The notes below the pieces were generated by a model. It worked only from the letters and a program-made list of their open reading frames with translations. It was not told where the DNA came from and ran no database searches. A stretch of 64,000 nucleotides of DNA from Paenibacillus sp. 453mf (lineage in GTDB: Bacteria > Bacillota > Bacilli > Paenibacillales > Paenibacillaceae), in the NCBI RefSeq assembly GCF_900116105.1, contig NZ_FPAC01000009.1, forward strand, positions 1 to 64,000, given 5' to 3'. Position numbers and translations under genes: made by a program. This document shows, one piece after another, positions 24,219 through 33,006 of this stretch. Numbering within the stretch: position 1 is the first letter of the stretch; each line of letters opens with the position of its first letter.

Positions 24219-24779
24219 ATGAAATGGATAGTGGGACTTGGCAATCCCGGTTCCGAATATGCCAAGACAAGGCATAACATAGGATTCATGGCACTCGACG
24301 CTTTGGCAGATCGCCATGGCATCACTATTAATCAGAGCAAGTGCAAGGCTCTCATCGGAGAAGGAATGATACAAGGGGAGAAGGCTGTGCTGATTAAGCC
24401 AATGACGTATATGAATCTCTCCGGCGAATCGATCAGAGCATATATGGATTATTATAAGGTTGCCCTTGAAGATCTCATTGTAGTCTATGATGATATGGAC
24501 ACTGAAGTGGGCAAGATCCGGCTCAGATACCAAGGCAGTGCCGGCGGCCATAATGGAATCAAATCCATTATTCAGCATACAGGGACACAGCAGTTCAATC
24601 GTGTTCGTATGGGTATTTCGAGACCGGAGCCAGGCTACGCAATTGTAGATTATGTTCTGTCTAAGTTTGCGAAGAAGGAGCAGGAGGCCGTCCAATCTAT
24701 GATTGAAGCAACCTGTGACGCCCTCGAGTATGCTATGAAGGATACTTTTGAACGGACGATGGCGAAATTTAATGGTTGA
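24219..24779 (+). CDS. pth: peptidyl-tRNA hydrolase
   Basis: Releases tRNA from prematurely dropped peptidyl-tRNA, an essential recycling step; the B. subtilis locus name spoVC reflects a sporulation phenotype. The 186-residue protein has WIVGLGNPGSEYAKTRHNIGF with the catalytic His, KPMTYMNLSGESI, VVYDDMD and SAGGHNGIKSI. ATG 24219 is chosen because AAGGAGG stands 11 bases upstream; the in-frame ATG at 24198 is before that site. The stop is followed at once by a three-copy palindromic repeat. Confidence 0.95.
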   Translation: MKWIVGLGNPGSEYAKTRHNIGFMALDALADRHGITINQSKCKALIGEGMIQGEKAVLIKPMTYMNLSGESIRAYMDYYKVALEDLIVVYDDMDTEVGKIRLRYQGSAGGHNGIKSIIQHTGTQQFNRVRMGISRPEPGYAIVDYVLSKFAKKEQEAVQSMIEATCDALEYAMKDTFERTMAKFNG

Positions 24780-24933
24780 GGCTGAATCAACTGAATAATA
24801 CATTGCAGTTCAATTGAATCAGCCGGGCTGAATCAATTGAATATAGATTGTAACTCAATTGAATCAGCCGGGCTGAATCAATCGAATATACATTGAAATT
24901 CAATTGAATCAGCCGAGCTGAATCAACTGAATT
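24780..24933 (+). repeat. tandem palindromic repeat, three copies and a partial fourth
   Basis: Units at 24780-24824, 24826-24869 and 24871-24914 are 44-45 bp each with a single-base linker, and a truncated copy covers 24916-24933. Each unit begins GGCTGAATCAAYYGAAT and ends CAATTGAATCAGCC, so the arms are inverted repeats of about 14 bp with one mismatch. The centres differ, the arms are well kept. The junction between neighbouring units is also a palindrome, so two folding registers are possible. The array fills most of the pth-fin gap. No T-run follows, so it is not a normal terminator. Confidence 0.9.
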
Positions 24934-24953
24934 ACAGAAGGATTTTCAATGGA

Positions 24954-24984
24954 TTATATAAACTCGTGATTTCTGGAAAGAATA
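24954..24984 (+). promoter_or_regulatory. possible sigma-F promoter of fin
   Basis: GGAAAGAATA at 24975-24984 matches the sigma-F -10 pattern (GGnnAnAmTR) at every fixed position. A -35-like TTATA lies 16 bases upstream. In B. subtilis fin is transcribed in the forespore under sigma-F. Confidence 0.5.
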
Positions 24985-25018
24985 GAAGATATCATTTCTT
25001 TTCAGGAGGGTATTGAGT

Positions 25019-25249
25019 ATGCCAATTCATTATGTCTGCAGGCATTGTGGAACTTCAATCGGACAGATTGATTCATCCGAAGTAACAGAAGCAAGACTGG
25101 GTCTTCATTTCTTGACCCCTGCAGAACGAAGGGATATAATAGCCTATAATTCAAAAGGCGAAATGCTGGTAAACATTACGTGTGACTACTGTAATGAGGC
25201 TATACTGGTTAACCCAGAGCTTAGTCTGTTAACAAGCCCGCTGCAATAG
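25019..25249 (+). CDS. fin: anti-sigma-F factor Fin
   Basis: Fin (formerly YabK) inhibits sigma-F, helping the switch to sigma-G in the forespore. The 76-residue protein has the zinc signature YVCRHCG near the N-terminus and CDYCNEA in the C-terminal half, and LGLHFLTPAERRDIIAY in the middle matches the B. subtilis protein. ATG 25019 lies eight bases after AGGAGGG; the in-frame TTG at 25013 is too close. It sits between pth and mfd as in B. subtilis and has a possible sigma-F promoter. Confidence 0.9.
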   Translation: MPIHYVCRHCGTSIGQIDSSEVTEARLGLHFLTPAERRDIIAYNSKGEMLVNITCDYCNEAILVNPELSLLTSPLQ

Positions 25250-25316
25250 CGGTTAATTGGGAATCAAAAAGCATAGAACAGTGCTTTAAGGATGGGAATT
25301 ATGCATCCAGCCTTGC

Positions 25317-25348
25317 GGCCTTGGCAGCGTTTGCTGAGGCTTTTTTTT
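25317..25348 (+). terminator. terminator after fin
   Basis: A stem built from GCCT/AGGC and CAGC/GCTG with a bulge, loop GTTT, followed by eight T. Confidence 0.8.
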
Positions 25349-25499
25349 CAGTTATCTGGCTGCGGCCTCTCCACTTTTGCTGGTAAGGTTAGTCAAAAAA
25401 GATTATGATAAAATCAGATTCATTATCCATATGTTTACAGTTGTATAACCGTTACAGGTTATATTAATAGTAAAGTAAGTTATAAGAGAGGTGCCCCTT

Positions 25500-28400
25500 T
25501 TGCTACAAGCACTTATTGAAGCTTTTACTAAAGATTCCGATTTTGAATCGATAACTTCCGGTATTCGGTCAGGAATGAAGGAGCAGCTCATCTCCGGATT
25601 ATCGGGTTCAGCTCGCCAGGTAATGATGGCAGCTATGCATAAACAGTTGGATCGACCGATGCTCGTGGTAACACATAATATGTTTGCGGCACAGAAAGTG
25701 GCAGAAGACTTGCAGGAAGCGCTTTCCGCTGACCAAGTGTTGCTCTACCCGGCCAATGAATTAATTGCTGCAGAAGCAGCGATTTCCAGTCCTGAAACAC
25801 TTGCTCAGCGCATTGAGGTTTTACTGAAGTGTGCAGCCGGTTTTCGGGGCATTGTTGTGATTCCGCTCTCTGGTGCTAGACGCTACCTGCCTGCTCCGCA
25901 GGTGATAGCTAATGCAGAGATCACCCTTAAGCAGAGTGGGACGATTGAGCTGGAGCATTTTCTCAAGCGTATGGTTGAGCTCGGATATGAACGCGTTGAG
26001 CGTGTTGAATCACAAGGTGAGATGAGTGTACGTGGAGGAATTATCGATTTCTTCCCACTCACTGCTGAGCTGGCTTATCGTATTGAGCTGTTTGATGATG
26101 AAATTGACTCCATACGGACATTTGATCCCGCAGATCAGCGGTCAATTGACCGAGTAGAGCAAGTGGTTATAACACCGTGTAAGGAACTGATTGCAAGTCA
26201 GGAGAGAATGGAACAGGCTGCAGATCGAACTGCCATTCTGCTTGAAGAGCAACTCGACAAAACAACGGATCGTCAAGCGAAGCTGCGTCTGCGCGAGGAG
26301 ATCCATCGTGAAATCGAGCTGCTGCGCGAGCATGTCTATTTTCCGGAGATATATAAATATGTAACAGAGCTGTACCCTGAGAAGCAAACCATTTATAACT
26401 ACATGCCTGAGGATACCATTTTAATCATGGATGAGCCGGCACGACTTCTGGAGACGGGCAAGCAGCTCGAACGAGACGAATCCGAATGGAGTGTTCATCT
26501 GCTGCAAAATGGCAAAACGCTGCCGCAGCTTACGCTCTCGCTTGACCATGATGAGGTGCTGTACCATCGGCCGTTCCAGACTTTATTTGTATCAATTTTC
26601 CTGCGTCAGGTACCACACACACAGCCACAGAACATTCTGAATATGGTCAGCCGCAGTATGCAGGATTTCCATGGTCAAATGAATGTGCTCAAGGCGGAGA
26701 TGGAGCGCTGGAAAAAAGCTGGAGTCAACGTAGTTATGATGGCTAGCGGAGAGGAACGGCTTGATCGGATGCGCAAAGTGCTGCAGGACTATGACATCCA
26801 TGAGCCAAACATGGTCATTGGCAATCTGCAGAGCGGATTTGAAATGCCTTCTATCCAGCTGGCTGTCATCACAGAGGGAGAGATGTTCTCTCAGAAACAG
26901 CGTAAAGTACGGAAGCCGATGCGTAATGTGGACAATGCAGAACGGATCAAGAGCTATAGTGAGCTCAAGGTTGGAGATTACGTAGTACATCAAAATCATG
27001 GAATCGGTAAGTATATGGGTATCGGCACACTTGAAGTAGGCGGTATCCATAAAGATTACATGCATATTTTGTATGCAGGCGGCGACAAGCTGTCTGTTCC
27101 GATTGAGCAGATTGATCTCATTCAGAAATATGTCGGTTCCGAAGAGAAGGAGCCGAAGATCTATAAGCTGGGCGGGAATGAGTGGACTCGTGTCAAAAAT
27201 AAAGTCCGCAGCTCAGTCCAGGATATAGCAGATGACCTGATTAAGCTCTACGCGGAGCGGCAATCCTCTCCGGGGTATGCGTTCGATAAGGATACGGCTG
27301 AGCAGCAGGAATTCGAGGACATGTTCCCGTATGACGAAACGAGAGACCAGGTCCGAGCTATTGAGGAAATCAAGAAGGATATGGAGCAAAGTCGTCCGAT
27401 GGACAGACTGCTGTGTGGAGATGTAGGTTACGGTAAGACAGAGGTCGCTATTCGTGCTGCATTCAAGGCGGCTATTGAAGGCAAACAGGTTGCCGTGCTT
27501 GTGCCGACGACGATTCTGGCACAGCAGCATTATGAGACGTTCCGCGAGCGTTTCTCCGGGTATCCGTTTAATATCAGCGTTCTTAGCCGGTTCCGTACAC
27601 GTAAAGAACAGAACGAGACCGCTAAAGGGATTAAGCAAGGAACTATTGACATCGTTATTGGTACACATCGACTGCTCTCTCAGGATCTTGTGTTTAAGGA
27701 CCTCGGGTTGTTAATCGTGGATGAGGAGCAGCGATTCGGTGTAACGCATAAAGAGAAGCTGAAGAAGCTGAAGACAAATGTCGATGTGCTTACACTGACA
27801 GCGACTCCGATTCCGAGAACACTGCATATGTCGATGCTGGGTGTAAGGGATTTGTCGGTTATTGAAACACCGCCAGAGAATAGGTTCCCCGTACAAACCT
27901 ATGTTGTAGAGCATAGTCAAACGCTGGTTCGTGAAGCGATTGAGCGGGAGCTGGCACGAGGCGGTCAAGTGTACTATTTGTACAATCGGGTACAAGGTAT
28001 ACAGGAGATGGCAGCAGAGATTTCCGCACTTGTCCCTGAGGCAAGAGTGGGGGTTGGTCACGGACAAATGACCGAATCTGAACTGGAAAAAACAATTCTC
28101 GATTTTCTTGATGGCGAATTTGATGTGCTTGTCAGCACGAGTATCATCGAGACCGGGGTTGATATTCCAAACGTAAATACCCTGATCGTACATGATGCAG
28201 ATAAAATGGGCTTGTCCCAGCTGTATCAGCTGCGCGGCCGGGTAGGGCGCTCGAACCGAATTGCATATGCCTATTTTACGTACCAAAGAGACAAGGTGCT
28301 TACCGAAGTAGCAGAGAAAAGGCTGCAATCTATTAAGGAATTCACAGAGCTTGGCTCTGGATTCAAAATTGCGATGCGCGACTTGTCTATCCGCGGGGCC

Positions 28401-29024
28401 GGGAATTTGCTTGGTGCGGAGCAGCATGGCTTCATCGCCTCTGTCGGGTTCGATCTGTACTCTCAGATGTTGTCAGAAGAGATTAATAGACGTAAAGTAA
28501 CGATGCTCGGCGAAGAAGCACCGCAGGAGCAGAGCTGGAGCACGTCGATCGATATCAGCATTGATGCTTATCTGCCGTCTGATTATATCTATGACAGTAT
28601 TCAAAAGATCGAGATTTATAAAAAGGTCGCGGTTCTGGCTGCATTTGATGATGCAATGGAGCTTGAGGATGAGCTGGTTGATCGGTTTGGCGATCTGCCG
28701 GAAGCCGTCACGAATCTGCTGTCCGTTGCCAGACTCAAAATGTATGGCAAGAAGTATGGCATCGAGACGATTGTACAGCGCGGTGATCAAATCTCTGTGA
28801 AGTTCTATGAAGGACGCGAAAAAGCGGTGGATGGTGCAAAGCTAGCACGGATTGGCAATCAATTCGAAAGACGTGTACAATTTGAACAAGGACAAAGCAT
28901 GATCGTACATGTTAAAGGCAAGGGTCTGAGTGATCAAGAATTGCTCCAAACATTAGAGAAGTTTCTTGCAGCCTTGAAGGATGCATTCAAATCAAAGGGG
29001 GAACTACAGGATGTTGCAAAATAA
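25500..29024 (+). CDS. mfd: transcription-repair coupling factor
   Basis: Mfd displaces RNA polymerase stalled at DNA lesions and recruits UvrA. The 1174-residue protein has the full domain set: UvrB-like N-terminal domains (residues about 1-350), the RNA-polymerase interaction domain (YVVHQNHGIGKYMGIG), a RecG-like translocase with Walker A LLCGDVGYGKTEVA near residue 640 and DEEQRFG near 740, the TRG and motif VI region (QLRGRVGRS), and the C-terminal UvrA-masking domain. The start is TTG at 25500, six bases after AGAGAGGTG; the GTG at 25491 lies inside the ribosome site. It overlaps the next gene by 14 bp. Confidence 0.96.
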   Translation: MLQALIEAFTKDSDFESITSGIRSGMKEQLISGLSGSARQVMMAAMHKQLDRPMLVVTHNMFAAQKVAEDLQEALSADQVLLYPANELIAAEAAISSPETLAQRIEVLLKCAAGFRGIVVIPLSGARRYLPAPQVIANAEITLKQSGTIELEHFLKRMVELGYERVERVESQGEMSVRGGIIDFFPLTAELAYRIELFDDEIDSIRTFDPADQRSIDRVEQVVITPCKELIASQERMEQAADRTAILLEEQLDKTTDRQAKLRLREEIHREIELLREHVYFPEIYKYVTELYPEKQTIYNYMPEDTILIMDEPARLLETGKQLERDESEWSVHLLQNGKTLPQLTLSLDHDEVLYHRPFQTLFVSIFLRQVPHTQPQNILNMVSRSMQDFHGQMNVLKAEMERWKKAGVNVVMMASGEERLDRMRKVLQDYDIHEPNMVIGNLQSGFEMPSIQLAVITEGEMFSQKQRKVRKPMRNVDNAERIKSYSELKVGDYVVHQNHGIGKYMGIGTLEVGGIHKDYMHILYAGGDKLSVPIEQIDLIQKYVGSEEKEPKIYKLGGNEWTRVKNKVRSSVQDIADDLIKLYAERQSSPGYAFDKDTAEQQEFEDMFPYDETRDQVRAIEEIKKDMEQSRPMDRLLCGDVGYGKTEVAIRAAFKAAIEGKQVAVLVPTTILAQQHYETFRERFSGYPFNISVLSRFRTRKEQNETAKGIKQGTIDIVIGTHRLLSQDLVFKDLGLLIVDEEQRFGVTHKEKLKKLKTNVDVLTLTATPIPRTLHMSMLGVRDLSVIETPPENRFPVQTYVVEHSQTLVREAIERELARGGQVYYLYNRVQGIQEMAAEISALVPEARVGVGHGQMTESELEKTILDFLDGEFDVLVSTSIIETGVDIPNVNTLIVHDADKMGLSQLYQLRGRVGRSNRIAYAYFTYQRDKVLTEVAEKRLQSIKEFTELGSGFKIAMRDLSIRGAGNLLGAEQHGFIASVGFDLYSQMLSEEINRRKVTMLGEEAPQEQSWSTSIDISIDAYLPSDYIYDSIQKIEIYKKVAVLAAFDDAMELEDELVDRFGDLPEAVTNLLSVARLKMYGKKYGIETIVQRGDQISVKFYEGREKAVDGAKLARIGNQFERRVQFEQGQSMIVHVKGKGLSDQELLQTLEKFLAALKDAFKSKGELQDVAK

Positions 29025-30183
29025 CAGAAAAACCTGGAAGACGATCGCGGTGACGGCTGTCGGCGCTCTATCGATATCTCTTCTGGCTGCATGCGGAAGC
29101 AATGATACTGGAGGAGGCAGCACCAGTTTCAATAATTCAATTGAAGGCGACACGAGCAGTGTGGTTGTTAAATATAAAGGCGGCGAAATCACGGAGAAAG
29201 AATTCAATTCAGAGCTCAAGATTATGGAGTTTATGAATCCAACGATTGCGGCCTACCTGCAAATGGATGAGATGCGCGAGATGTTTGTGAAGCAGCAGGT
29301 AGCATATGAATATTTGAGTAAAGACGTATCTCAAGAAGCTGGGGAAAAAGGCGTTGAAGAGGCAGAAGCCCAGATCACTCAAATGAAAACTCAGGTTGGC
29401 GGAGATGAAGCCTGGAATCAAATGCTTAAGGATTACGAAGTAACAGAGGACGAGCTTAAGAATTATATGACGCGTGTCTTGAGCTTAATTGAGTACAAAT
29501 CACAGGATGTAACCGACGAGCAGGTCAAGACAGAATACGAAGCCAATAAAGATCAATTTATTACAGCAAGTGTTCGTCATGTGCTGATCAGCAATACGGA
29601 TCCTGAGTCAGGTGAAGCACGCCCAGAAGGGGAAGCTCTTAAGCTTGCGAAGGAAGTAAAAGCCAAGCTGGATAAAGGTGAGGATTTTGCTACTATCGCC
29701 AAGGAATACTCCGAAGATCCGGGATCTGCGGAAAATGGCGGGCTGTATGAGGACACACCAGTTACGAATTGGGTAGAGGCTTTCAAGGAAGCAGCAAAAA
29801 CTCAAGAGCAAGGTGTCATTGGAGAGCCGGTCGAGACCGATTATGGCTACCATATTATTAAGGTTGAGAAACGTACAGAGCCAACACTTGAAGAATTGAC
29901 AGAAGCGCAAACGAAGCTGCTCAAAAGCTCTGTCGTCAACACAGAAATTCAGGAATTTATGACGAATGAAGTGGATGGAGTCATTGAAGGCGAGATTACA
30001 CTACCTGCGAATCCGGCTGCTGAAGAAGGTACAGAGGGGACGGAAGGAACAGAAGGTACTGATGGGACTGAGGGCACTGATGCTGGATCTGAAGGTTCTG
30101 AAGAAGGATCGACAGGCGATGAAGGTGCAGCAGATTCAGGAGCAGAAGGCGAGAGTACAGAATCGAATACAGATGGAAAATAA
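29011..30183 (+). CDS. PrsA/SurA-like peptidylprolyl isomerase lipoprotein
   Basis: A 390-residue extracellular lipoprotein predicted to help fold exported proteins. The signal peptide ends in lipobox LLAAC with Cys28 as the lipidated residue. A SurA-like N-terminal region with KYKGGEITEKEFNSEL (about 50-165) is followed by a parvulin PpiC domain (about 185-290: VRHVLISN, AKEYSEDPGSAENGGLY, TDYGYHIIKVEKR). The last 55 residues are an acidic, low-complexity tail of Glu, Gly and Thr repeats. ATG 29011 is preceded by GGGGGAA; the 14-bp overlap implies translational coupling to mfd. B. subtilis has no gene at this point. Confidence 0.9.
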   Translation: MLQNNRKTWKTIAVTAVGALSISLLAACGSNDTGGGSTSFNNSIEGDTSSVVVKYKGGEITEKEFNSELKIMEFMNPTIAAYLQMDEMREMFVKQQVAYEYLSKDVSQEAGEKGVEEAEAQITQMKTQVGGDEAWNQMLKDYEVTEDELKNYMTRVLSLIEYKSQDVTDEQVKTEYEANKDQFITASVRHVLISNTDPESGEARPEGEALKLAKEVKAKLDKGEDFATIAKEYSEDPGSAENGGLYEDTPVTNWVEAFKEAAKTQEQGVIGEPVETDYGYHIIKVEKRTEPTLEELTEAQTKLLKSSVVNTEIQEFMTNEVDGVIEGEITLPANPAAEEGTEGTEGTEGTDGTEGTDAGSEGSEEGSTGDEGAADSGAEGESTESNTDGK

Positions 30184-30194
30184 GAACAAGATAG

Positions 30195-30224
30195 AGGCGC
30201 GGGAAACTGCGTCTTTTCTTTTTT
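30195..30224 (+). terminator. terminator after the foldase gene
   Basis: An 8-bp stem with G-U pairs (AGGCGCGG/CTGCGTCT, GAAA tetraloop) followed by TTTCTTTTTT. Confidence 0.75.
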
Positions 30225-30543
30225 ATTTCAACGGATCTTGCACTTAGGAACTTATTGTATATTTCATGTATAAGGAACTGGGAACAGAAGAATACTATGG
30301 TCTAGATAGATTGAACTAAAGTTCTGCATCGTCATTATTTTGATCAGAGGTGGATCTGGTGGCCGGACTGACCCTAAAGTTATTGCTAGGGGTCCCTTCA
30401 CAAAAGGCTGGTCTGTTACCCGTGATGAACATATTTTTCTTTAGTTCTCTCTATATAGAAATCACACTTAACTACCCTGGACCCTCCTCATAAAAAGGAA
30501 CAGTAGTTGAAAAATCTTCTCGAGAAAGTGGGGCAACATGTAA
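30225..30543 (+). other. 319-bp intergenic region before spoVT
   Basis: No ORF with a ribosome site. A weak hairpin is formed by GACCC and GGGGTC near 30370-30395. spoVT should have a sigma-G promoter here; CATATTT at 30430 is a one-mismatch -10 but no fitting -35 is seen. Confidence 0.35.
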
Positions 30544-31086
30544 ATGAAAGCTACTGGTATCGTCCGCCGTATTGATGATCTTGGTCGTGTGGTTATTCCG
30601 AAAGAGATTCGCCGTACTTTGCGAATTCGCGAGGGAGACCCGCTCGAGATTTTTGTTGACCGTGACGGCGAGGTCATTCTGAAGAAATACTCTCCAATTG
30701 GAGAACTGGGGGATTTTGCGAAGGAGTATGCAGAATCACTGTATGAAAGCACTGGCCATGTAACGTTAATCTCAGACCGGGATACGATTATTACGGTGGC
30801 AGGCGGATCCAAGAAGGAATATTTGGATAAGCAGATTGGTCATATGTTAGAAACGTCAATGGATAACCGCAAGACATTGCTTGAGAACAGTAACGGATCT
30901 TATGAATTAGCTAAAGATCATATCGAACCTTTGTCTTCCTATGTAGTGGCACCGATCATATCGGGAGGAGATCCGATTGGTGCAGTCATTATGTACAACA
31001 AGGACGAATCCACTAAAATGTCTCAGCTAGAGACCAAAATGGCTGAAACTGCTGCCGCATTCCTTGGAAAACAAATGGAGCAGTAG
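30544..31086 (+). CDS. spoVT: stage V sporulation protein T
   Basis: SpoVT is a forespore regulator of sigma-G genes, shaping late spore development. The 180-residue protein pairs an AbrB-type N-terminal swapped-hairpin domain (residues 1-50, ATGIVRRIDDLGRVVIPKEIRRTLRI) with a C-terminal GAF-like domain (about 55-178). It differs from the abrB gene product in this second domain. A GTGGGG ribosome site precedes the ATG. It ends 10 bp before a terminator. Confidence 0.95.
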   Translation: MKATGIVRRIDDLGRVVIPKEIRRTLRIREGDPLEIFVDRDGEVILKKYSPIGELGDFAKEYAESLYESTGHVTLISDRDTIITVAGGSKKEYLDKQIGHMLETSMDNRKTLLENSNGSYELAKDHIEPLSSYVVAPIISGGDPIGAVIMYNKDESTKMSQLETKMAETAAAFLGKQMEQ

Positions 31087-31095
31087 TGTGTTAGC

Positions 31096-31130
31096 AAAAC
31101 TCCCGCCTTCCTATAGGCAGGAGTTTTTTG
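31096..31130 (+). terminator. terminator after spoVT
   Basis: A 10-bp stem with one mismatch (AACTCCCGCC/GGCAGGAGTT) followed by six T. Confidence 0.85.
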
Positions 31131-31148
31131 CATTTTTTGAAGCTTGTT

Positions 31149-31177
31149 TTGGGATTTATGCGAAATGCTCGTATAAT
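31149..31177 (+). promoter_or_regulatory. sigma-A promoter of yabM
   Basis: TTGGGA, 17 bases, TATAAT, about 50 bases before the yabM start. Confidence 0.6.
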
Positions 31178-31228
31178 AAGGTTCATATACTTCACCTTCA
31201 TTCTATAGAACAAAGCAGGTATACATAT

Positions 31229-32884
31229 ATGAACTCATCGGATTCAAGCAAAAAGCTGCTTCAAGGGGCTTTTGTTCTGAGCAGCGCTGCCATCTTGTCC
31301 AAACTGATTGGAACACTGCAGAAGATCCCGCTGCAAAATATCGCAGGGGACAGCGTATTTGGTATATACAACACAGTCTATCCCTTTTATATCATGCTCG
31401 TTACACTGGCGACCGCAGGCTTCCCTATTGCTGTATCCAAGCTTGTGGCAGAGGCAGAAGCAAGAGGAGACGAAGAGGAAGGCCGAAGAGTACTGAAGGC
31501 GACCACCATACTGCTTGCCATCATAGGCGGATGTCTCTGTGTGCTTACATATTGGAGTGCACCGCTTATTGGAGGCCTGATCGATAACAGCGAGGTGATT
31601 GCATCCGTACGGGCAGCTTCTCTCTCCCTATTATTCGTGCCCGTGATGGCAGGTCTGAGAGGCTACTTTCAAGGGCTTCAGAACATGGTGCCGACCGCCG
31701 TGTCCCAGGTTACGGAGCAGACGATACGTGTGACCGTCATGTTGATTCTATTATTTGTGCTCATGGGTTATGGCGTCGGTGCAGAGGGTATTGCCGCTGG
31801 TGCTATGCTGGGATCAGCAGCAGGAGGCGCGGCAGGTCTTGTCGTCATGTGGATATTCTGGCTGATACGATCTCGCTCAAATGGATTTCGAAAAAGTCAG
31901 AAAAGTGCTCGTATAGGGGCGCAGCCTTTGGACCGGGAGAGGAAATCCACGGGCGCGCTGCTCCGTACCGTACTGAGGTATGCGATCCCAATTGCTCTTG
32001 GCTCAGTCGCCGTGCCTCTAATTAATATGGTAGATACCTTTACCGTCCCTCGTCTGTTAAAGCAAGAAGGGCTGAACGATCTGGAAGCGATGCAGACGTT
32101 CGGCATTTATAATCGGGGATTGCCGCTTGTCCAGCTTGTCACTATGCTGGCTACATCGTTATCAGTATTATTCGTTCCCGCTCTGGCAGAAGCCAAGATC
32201 AGACAGGATCAAGCCGGAATCCAAAGACACAGCAGCCTGGCTTTGAAGTGGTTTTGGCTGATTGGCCTTGCTGCTAGCGTGGGCATCATGGTGCTGGCAG
32301 AGCCTATTAACCGTATGCTGTATATGAATGCAGAAGGAACAATGACGCTTCGTATACTCGCGTTATCTGCTGCAGGGAGCACCGTTAGCGTCATCGCCGC
32401 AGCCTTATTGCAGGGACTCGGCAGCGCCAAAGCGCCTGCGCTCATCATGCTGGCGGCAGCAGCGATCAAGACGCTGCTGAACCTTATACTCGTGCCGCCG
32501 CTCGGAATCAGCGGAGCGGCAATCTCGTCCGCGGCAGCCTTTGCAGCGGCTGCCGCCATGAACGCGCTGCTGCTGGCAAGATTCTTGCAGCTGCGCGTGA
32601 CCTTGAGCGCCGCGTTATACAAGCCGGCGCTGGTTACCGCCGCTATGGCAGCCTTCGCGGCGGTTGTATCCGCAGGCGCTGCTGTGCTGTGCACAAGCGC
32701 CGCCGGGTTTAGCGCGGATGGAAGGATCACCGCGCTAGTCCAGAGCCTGCTTGGCGTCTCTGCAGGCGTCCTTGTCTTCGTGCTGGGAGCCATCCGCACG
32801 AAGCTGATTACGGCAGCAGAGATTGCCGTGCTGCCGAAGGGAGCGAAGCTCACTCAGCTGCTTCAGAAGATGAAGCTGTTGTGA
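31229..32884 (+). CDS. yabM: YabM, MOP-superfamily polysaccharide/lipid flippase-like protein
   Basis: A 551-residue polytopic membrane protein of the MVF/SpoVB branch of the MOP superfamily, whose members flip lipid-linked sugars; the substrate of YabM is not established. The start SKKLLQGAFVLSSAAILSKLIGTLQKIPLQNIAGD and YPFYIMLVTLATAGFPIAVSKLVAEA are the family signature, and roughly 14 hydrophobic segments can be counted. ATG 31229 has GCAGGT upstream; the frame extends to 31064 inside spoVT without support. From about 32400 to the end codon use turns strongly G+C rich with many Ala codons. Confidence 0.9.
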   Translation: MNSSDSSKKLLQGAFVLSSAAILSKLIGTLQKIPLQNIAGDSVFGIYNTVYPFYIMLVTLATAGFPIAVSKLVAEAEARGDEEEGRRVLKATTILLAIIGGCLCVLTYWSAPLIGGLIDNSEVIASVRAASLSLLFVPVMAGLRGYFQGLQNMVPTAVSQVTEQTIRVTVMLILLFVLMGYGVGAEGIAAGAMLGSAAGGAAGLVVMWIFWLIRSRSNGFRKSQKSARIGAQPLDRERKSTGALLRTVLRYAIPIALGSVAVPLINMVDTFTVPRLLKQEGLNDLEAMQTFGIYNRGLPLVQLVTMLATSLSVLFVPALAEAKIRQDQAGIQRHSSLALKWFWLIGLAASVGIMVLAEPINRMLYMNAEGTMTLRILALSAAGSTVSVIAAALLQGLGSAKAPALIMLAAAAIKTLLNLILVPPLGISGAAISSAAAFAAAAAMNALLLARFLQLRVTLSAALYKPALVTAAMAAFAAVVSAGAAVLCTSAAGFSADGRITALVQSLLGVSAGVLVFVLGAIRTKLITAAEIAVLPKGAKLTQLLQKMKLL

Positions 32885-33006
32885 GCAAGACAAGCAAAGG
32901 TGATCCAAATCCCCCTATGCTATTGTGGCTGCTGCCTGCCATCTGATGTCTGCATGTATGCTGTGTTATAGTAAATACGACTTAAACTATTTTGGAGGTA
33001 ATGCTT

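Noticed and set aside
23868..24803. 311-codon reverse-strand frame overlapping pth
   Set aside because: Most of it is antisense to pth and has no conserved features. Only the last 66 codons have a ribosome site and lie outside pth, so only that part is reported.
27711..28427. 238-codon reverse-strand frame inside mfd
   Set aside because: Fully antisense to the Mfd helicase motifs.
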